Made by a program: the position numbers and the translations under genes | The notes under the pieces: generated by a model | What the model was told of the DNA's origin: nothing | Seen by the model: the letters and a program-made list of their open reading frames with translations, nothing else | The model's database searches: none | NCBI RefSeq assembly: GCF_036108815.1 | Contig: NZ_CP107985.1 | Coordinates: 930,001 to 994,000 of the forward strand | Direction of reading: 5' to 3' | DNA from: Streptomyces sp. NBC_00353 | GTDB taxonomy: Bacteria; Actinomycetota; Actinomycetes; Streptomycetales; Streptomycetaceae | Length of the DNA: 64,000 nt | Shown here: piece by piece, positions 62,933 to 64,000 of the stretch | Layout: every line of letters starts with the position of its first letter | How positions within the stretch are numbered: the first letter of the stretch is position 1

Positions 62933-63262
62933 TCAGCCGCCGGGTCCTCCACTGCCAAAAGCCCCACCGTTGTCATCCTTGGGTACGTCCCTTGTCGAAG
63001 AGGGCCGGTTGATCTCATATGGGCTGAGACCTTCTCCGAAATCATCCGCATCCCTCACGTTTTCGCCGCGAAAAGGCCGCCGGCTTCCGGAGGAACGCTC
63101 GGCCTGCTGTCGTGCCTGAGACCGACGGCGCGCGTCCCACCAGACGAGGCCAAGCAGAACAGCGACTACGACCACCGCTATACAGACGGGGAAAATCCAG
63201 CGCACAGCCGAAGCGGCCACTGTGATGTCACTGATGGGCACCTGGCTCACAAGGTGGCTCAT
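62933..63262 (-). CDS. DUF6479-like single-pass membrane protein
   Basis: The protein of about 109 residues has a short extracytoplasmic N terminus, one membrane helix (WIFPVCIAVVVVAVLLGLVW) and an Arg- then Gly/Asp-rich cytoplasmic tail (SRRPFRGENVRDADDFGEG). This layout matches the DUF6479 family widespread in Streptomyces, function unknown. ATG at 63262 is preferred because GGAAGG lies 10 bases upstream. Confidence 0.7.
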   Translation of the reverse strand: MSHLVSQVPISDITVAASAVRWIFPVCIAVVVVAVLLGLVWWDARRRSQARQQAERSSGSRRPFRGENVRDADDFGEGLSPYEINRPSSTRDVPKDDNGGAFGSGGPGG

Positions 63263-63472
63263 CTGGCCCACGTCCTTCCTGAGAGGATTCCACCGCTCAC
63301 AAAGCGAGGCAGGGGCTTCCGCTCATTGGAGAGAGAGCCCGCGATGGCCGGAGCCATGGGAAACTCCAATCCCACACCTGGCGGAATCAATCTCGCGGGG
63401 CCCGCCTGAACGGGACGTCTGGCAAGGCTCAAGCTCCCTCATAAGTCTACGGCGGGGAGCGTACGGGGGCCG

Positions 63473-63712
63473 CTAGAGCAAGTGGGACAGGATGCCGGTC
63501 AGGATGACGACGATCATCAGCGTGCCGACGACCCACCGCTCCCGGGGGACGTCGAAGACGTTGAACTCGTCCGGCTCCATCACCTGCTCGCCGTCGGCGA
63601 CGTGGCCGCCGCGAAAGAAGTGCCGGCGCTTGGTCCGCTCCTCGTTGAGGCCGTGGCGCGTGACCACCGTCGGCGAGGTCGTGCCGCACTGGGTGCACCG
63701 GCAGGCGTACAT
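63473..63712 (-). CDS. Small zinc-ribbon membrane protein
   Basis: The 79-residue protein starts MYACRCTQCGTTSPTVVTRH, with a C-x-C-x2-C metal site. It carries a charged middle (NEERTKRRHFFRGGHVADGE) and a C-terminal membrane helix (VVGTLMIVVILTGILSHLL), so it is tail-anchored. The start is set by AAGGAGG 8 bases upstream of the ATG at 63712. No function is known. Confidence 0.65.
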   Translation of the reverse strand: MYACRCTQCGTTSPTVVTRHGLNEERTKRRHFFRGGHVADGEQVMEPDEFNVFDVPRERWVVGTLMIVVILTGILSHLL

Positions 63713-64000
63713 CCCCGTTCCCTCCTTCATTCCAGAACACTTCCCATCATGACGGACTTTCCGGCCGATTAGCCACGGACCGCACCGGATCACAAACCGA
63801 GAGTGCTGTTCGAGTTCAGTCGGTGCGGCCGAATTCGATCTTCCAGGCAGCTGGCCCCTGGTCGGCGTCCGGGACAATCCGGTGCCGTCTCGAGCTCCTC
63901 CCGCGTCCACTCGGTGCGATATGCACTCAACTCCTCTCCGGGGGGCTGGCGGCGTTGTTGGCGTTGGCTCTGACCTGCACCAACCCTCTCCCTGGGGCCC

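Noticed and set aside
62312..63409. A single 365-residue protein starting with the SnoaL-like domain
   Set aside because: The second two thirds have no homology and overlap the minus-strand DUF6479-like gene. The true end of the SnoaL domain is in another frame.

Overview
The window looks like chromosomal DNA of a Streptomyces or close relative. It has very high GC with strong third-position GC, GTG starts, many 4-base ATGA/GTGA overlaps, and protein families typical of the genus (DUF4328, DUF6479, SHOCT, DUF1876, XRE-PNPOx fusions). No species call is made. No ribosomal RNA, CRISPR array, replication origin or complete insertion sequence was seen.

Layout. Positions 1-8,500 are an accessory border: a lipoprotein, a PAP2 phosphatase, a P-loop kinase, a GNAT and an ABM-domain protein sit among fragments of at least four transposase families and an integrase-like protein. 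Positions about 8,500-51,140 are one coherent island. It encodes a PatA-like acetyltransferase/acyl-CoA synthetase, a DUF1918-XRE-PNPOx regulator, an Rv1738-like DUF1876 protein, a complete group-3b-like NiFe hydrogenase operon with its maturation protease, PPK2, nicotinate phosphoribosyltransferase, a multicopper oxidase and two P-type cation ATPases. It also encodes five two-domain universal stress proteins (USPs), seven CBS-domain proteins plus a truncated one, an Hsp20, a PEP synthase, an Acg-type nitroreductase, and a DevR/OsdR-like response regulator facing a GAF-type DevS/OsdK-like kinase. Positions 51,400-64,000 are again mosaic: a tRNA 3' fragment with a terminator, an arsenic cluster (ArsI/CadI, ArsR, broken MIP channel), an aldo/keto reductase, a prolyl oligopeptidase, a YciI protein, small conserved proteins, and several frameshifted or truncated genes.

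How the genes fit together. The gene content strongly resembles the DosR/DevR dormancy regulon of mycobacteria and the OsdR/OsdK-controlled stress and development island of S. coelicolor. A recurrent palindrome of the form GGNCC-N4-GGNCC (variants GGGAC/GTCCC) lies in front of patA, the XRE-PNPOx gene, the SHOCT/DUF1876 pair, the hydrogenase/protease pair, the USP-ATPase operon and divergent CBS gene, a USP-CBS pair, a CBS-CBS-USP operon, the PEP synthase-hsp20 pair, the nitroreductase-USP pair and the last CBS gene. Its spacing equals that of the mycobacterial DevR box. My inference is that the encoded two-component pair controls the island in response to hypoxia, NO or redox stress. The outputs would be H2/NAD(P)H redox balancing, polyphosphate-linked nucleotide recycling, NAD salvage, PEP synthesis, ion transport and adenylate-sensing USP/CBS proteins.
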